Assembly (NCBI GenBank): GCA_051747965.1
Contig: JBNJGS010000063.1
Span: 1 to 16,723 of the forward strand
DNA from: JAQIBY01 sp051747965
Lineage (GTDB): Bacteria; Bacteroidota; Bacteroidia; Bacteroidales; ML635J-15
Length of the DNA: 16,723 nt
Reading direction: 5' to 3'
Positions 15,901 to 16,723 of the stretch are shown one piece after another (positions within the stretch are counted from its first letter, which is position 1; each line of letters opens with the position of its first letter). The notes beneath the pieces were generated by a model, which had not been told where the DNA came from, did no database searches, and saw nothing but the letters and a program-made list of their open reading frames with translations. The position numbers and the translations under genes were made by a program.

Positions 15901-16723
15901 TATGATGAAACACTTGGTAATTCGGATGCTGCTGTTGCAAGTTCACCATTTGGTGGTGTTAATAACTCTGCATATTTTACTGTCCCAGCTAGTGGTACAG
16001 GAGGTGCGGCTTCCGCATTAACTTTTGATTTTGATATGAGTGGTTACTGTTTTGAACAACCTGACCCAACCGGAACAACAACATTCTGGGTTACTGTGTT
16101 CGTAAATGGTATGGTTGTGCATGATGAACAGTTTCCTGATCCGGCTACAACCGCAAGCATTAGTTTAGACTTAACAGATATTCCCGACTACGATCAAAAC
16201 AGTGTTATTGAAGTTTATGTTTATCCTAATACGTTTTCATATGATGATGGAAGCACAGTATATAATACAACTTTTGTTCCGGGTGTGGATTGTTCATCAT
16301 TGACTAATGATGGAGGAGAGTGGACAGCTACTTTCTTTGGTGTTGATGTTAGTGCTACATATATACAAGAAGCTCCAACGCCAATTACTTGTACCTACAC
16401 AGCAGATGTTGTTCAGCCATGTTGTGCAACAACTACTGTCGCAGATGTTGCCGAAACAATTTGCTCGGGTGAAGCATTTGATTACACAACCTGGCAATCC
16501 AATGTTGAAAGTGTAAATCCTGCCTGTATTGAGTACTCAAGTGTAACTCCGGTAGCAGGCTCTGTTCCTCCCGACAACAATTTCCCGGATGGAATTAACG
16601 GGGGGGGATCAACCATTGTGCAATCCGTAAGTGCTTATGCATATTGTGATGCAAACGGAAGCGGAAGTGTTGATGCAGGTGATACATATACATTACTCAG
16701 TACTTACGAATTAACCATTGATC
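12925..16723 (+). CDS. Giant Cys-rich secreted protein B (3' end beyond window)
   Basis: One reading frame stays open from the ATG at 12925 to the right edge (at least 1266 residues). A signal peptide (1-24, ending FAKGQ) precedes tandem Cys-rich beta domains: three pre-peptidase-like modules (about 25-155, 159-291, 296-424), a domain at 428-604 homologous to residues 149-285 of giant A (SWWYFQV, GDVDFACYGPFD, GEYYIVIIGNW), then beta-sandwich modules, one with TVYDSYGDGFS (about 790-805). The last visible part, VQSVSAYAYCDANGSGSVDAGDTY, resembles repeats near the ends of Bacteroidota T9SS proteins. The C-terminal sorting domain is not in the window, so T9SS export is inferred from the signal peptide, homology to giant A and module layout. 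The gene is more AT-rich than giant A and contains a G8 run at 16600-16607. Likely a surface adhesin or matrix protein. Confidence 0.85.
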   Translation, partial: MKKIIVKFSLLLLATFAVLFAKGQSDCANPIPLTPGTQQCATNDYLGTNGSFPDDGSAPTNECNTSYNDGEYWFEYTGTGDALQLDMSGLTDTWSGVFVFDDCPSGSPNCIASNTSSTTDDYSVTTPALTNGATYYIVIANWSTPDYTDFCLDATEVAPPVCSDCSDPEVIPGTTTFPFSHSGSTCGACDNYTSTDACGTSYMNGEDFVYEYTPSSDIDVTVNLTTDATYVGVAVTEGCPDVGTCVGSPATSSTASDASGGPYSLSAGVTYYFTVSTYPSPDCIPNYTLTIDEPGPPANDLCADATALPCATSSLAGTTSGATDIAHGTGCTMSNHGVWYTFTGDGDETTISSTADFDHGMAITSGACGSLTNISCHDAAGAGGTETSSFTTTTGTVYYVYIASNVAGTTTGDFTILRTCGDIIEGSEDCENAQAVCAEAGGVGVDFGVTENSPVVDAPTDQCSYLQNPSWWYFQVESLGEIEMEIASSCGDVDFACYGPFDNLTCDPADLEGSGSYTWYDSGNSGSTTTNTDACDINNLALPSGNLVDAAYSIEPTEILNINPVSVGEYYIVIIGNWANCTGIVNFDQTNIGDAGAGSVNCDIVSDCNITSISATTACTGSTYSVTGEINFIDPPVDGTLEICDGTTCQTFTAPFTSPTPYSLTGLTADGVQHQLTATFTTSSANCDKIAFYDAPICTVSGNCPDYANSVASSNEHCAGQTYYFEVQNTDCAGDITFDVVGNYGDSWANEITWEVTSNLTSNVVASGGPGVDGASIFSVVGPLDPNVEGQAFTLTVYDSYGDGFSTGGTIVIQQSGVDLISPITGDFGAETHTMFMPSVSISSATLSVTTPSGVVSQTVDNCNDFSIPININNSLFCTTTTVDLPWEIECDFDNSVLASGTHSMTIYPNTPDDFSDIVTYTFDETSCAWIPSWQNDCNATHLGDVFDISPDPTAPVDACVANNPQTLSLQYNGVSGGPDCCSTAGPSAPITYDETLGNSDAAVASSPFGGVNNSAYFTVPASGTGGAASALTFDFDMSGYCFEQPDPTGTTTFWVTVFVNGMVVHDEQFPDPATTASISLDLTDIPDYDQNSVIEVYVYPNTFSYDDGSTVYNTTFVPGVDCSSLTNDGGEWTATFFGVDVSATYIQEAPTPITCTYTADVVQPCCATTTVADVAETICSGEAFDYTTWQSNVESVNPACIEYSSVTPVAGSVPPDNNFPDGINGGGSTIVQSVSAYAYCDANGSGSVDAGDTYTLLSTYELTID

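Noticed and set aside
12925..16723. Broken or frameshifted gene, because only short open frames appear in other frames of this stretch
   Set aside because: Reading from the ATG at 12925 there is no stop through to the window edge; the frame holds across the G8 run.

Overview
The window looks like chromosomal DNA from a member of the Bacteroidota, probably Bacteroidia. The evidence is a giant surface protein ending in a gliding-motility / CHU_C type C-terminal domain (the type B sorting signal of the type IX secretion system, T9SS), tandem SprB-type repeats, DUF4159 and DUF4412-like proteins, Bacteroidota-type promoter boxes (TAnnTTTG), almost no Shine-Dalgarno sequences, and a recurrent ATT-ATG start context. 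No phage, transposase, integron or CRISPR signature is visible.

Left part (1-4316, mostly minus strand): two overlapping long hairpins (10-98) lie downstream of a minus-strand tRNA-Ser(GCU). Upstream of the tRNA is a translationally coupled pair, ftsK then lolA, which share one base. Upstream of ftsK, after a strong terminator, is an isolated lipoprotein gene (possible DUF4412 family). A divergent promoter region (4144-4316) separates it from the plus-strand genes.

Middle (4317-7193, plus strand): carbamate kinase and ornithine carbamoyltransferase form a two-gene operon for catabolism of citrulline / carbamoyl phosphate. No arginine deiminase gene is in the window. The operon ends at a terminator, followed by a roughly 95-base GC-rich structured intergenic element that resembles a widespread Bacteroidota ncRNA-like element (Flavo-1 type, from memory). 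A secreted DUF4159 protein follows.

Right part (7194-16723, plus strand): two successive copies of the same two-gene module. Each has a long upstream region (387 and 512 bases), a small secreted protein with two apparent ferredoxin-like halves (182 and 215 aa), and, 22-28 bases later, a giant Cys-rich secreted repeat protein. Giant A has 1194 aa: signal peptide, N-terminal pre-peptidase-like domains, Ig-like domains, four exact-period 66-aa repeats, five SprB-type repeats and a CHU_C tail. Giant B is more than 1266 aa and runs off the right edge. The two small proteins are clearly paralogous and unrelated in appearance to the PorP/SprF partner that usually accompanies type B T9SS substrates. 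This duplicated small-protein plus giant-adhesin module is the best candidate in the window for an undescribed system. Copy B is visibly more AT-rich and carries three long homopolymers (T10, A9, G8) at places where slippage could switch expression.
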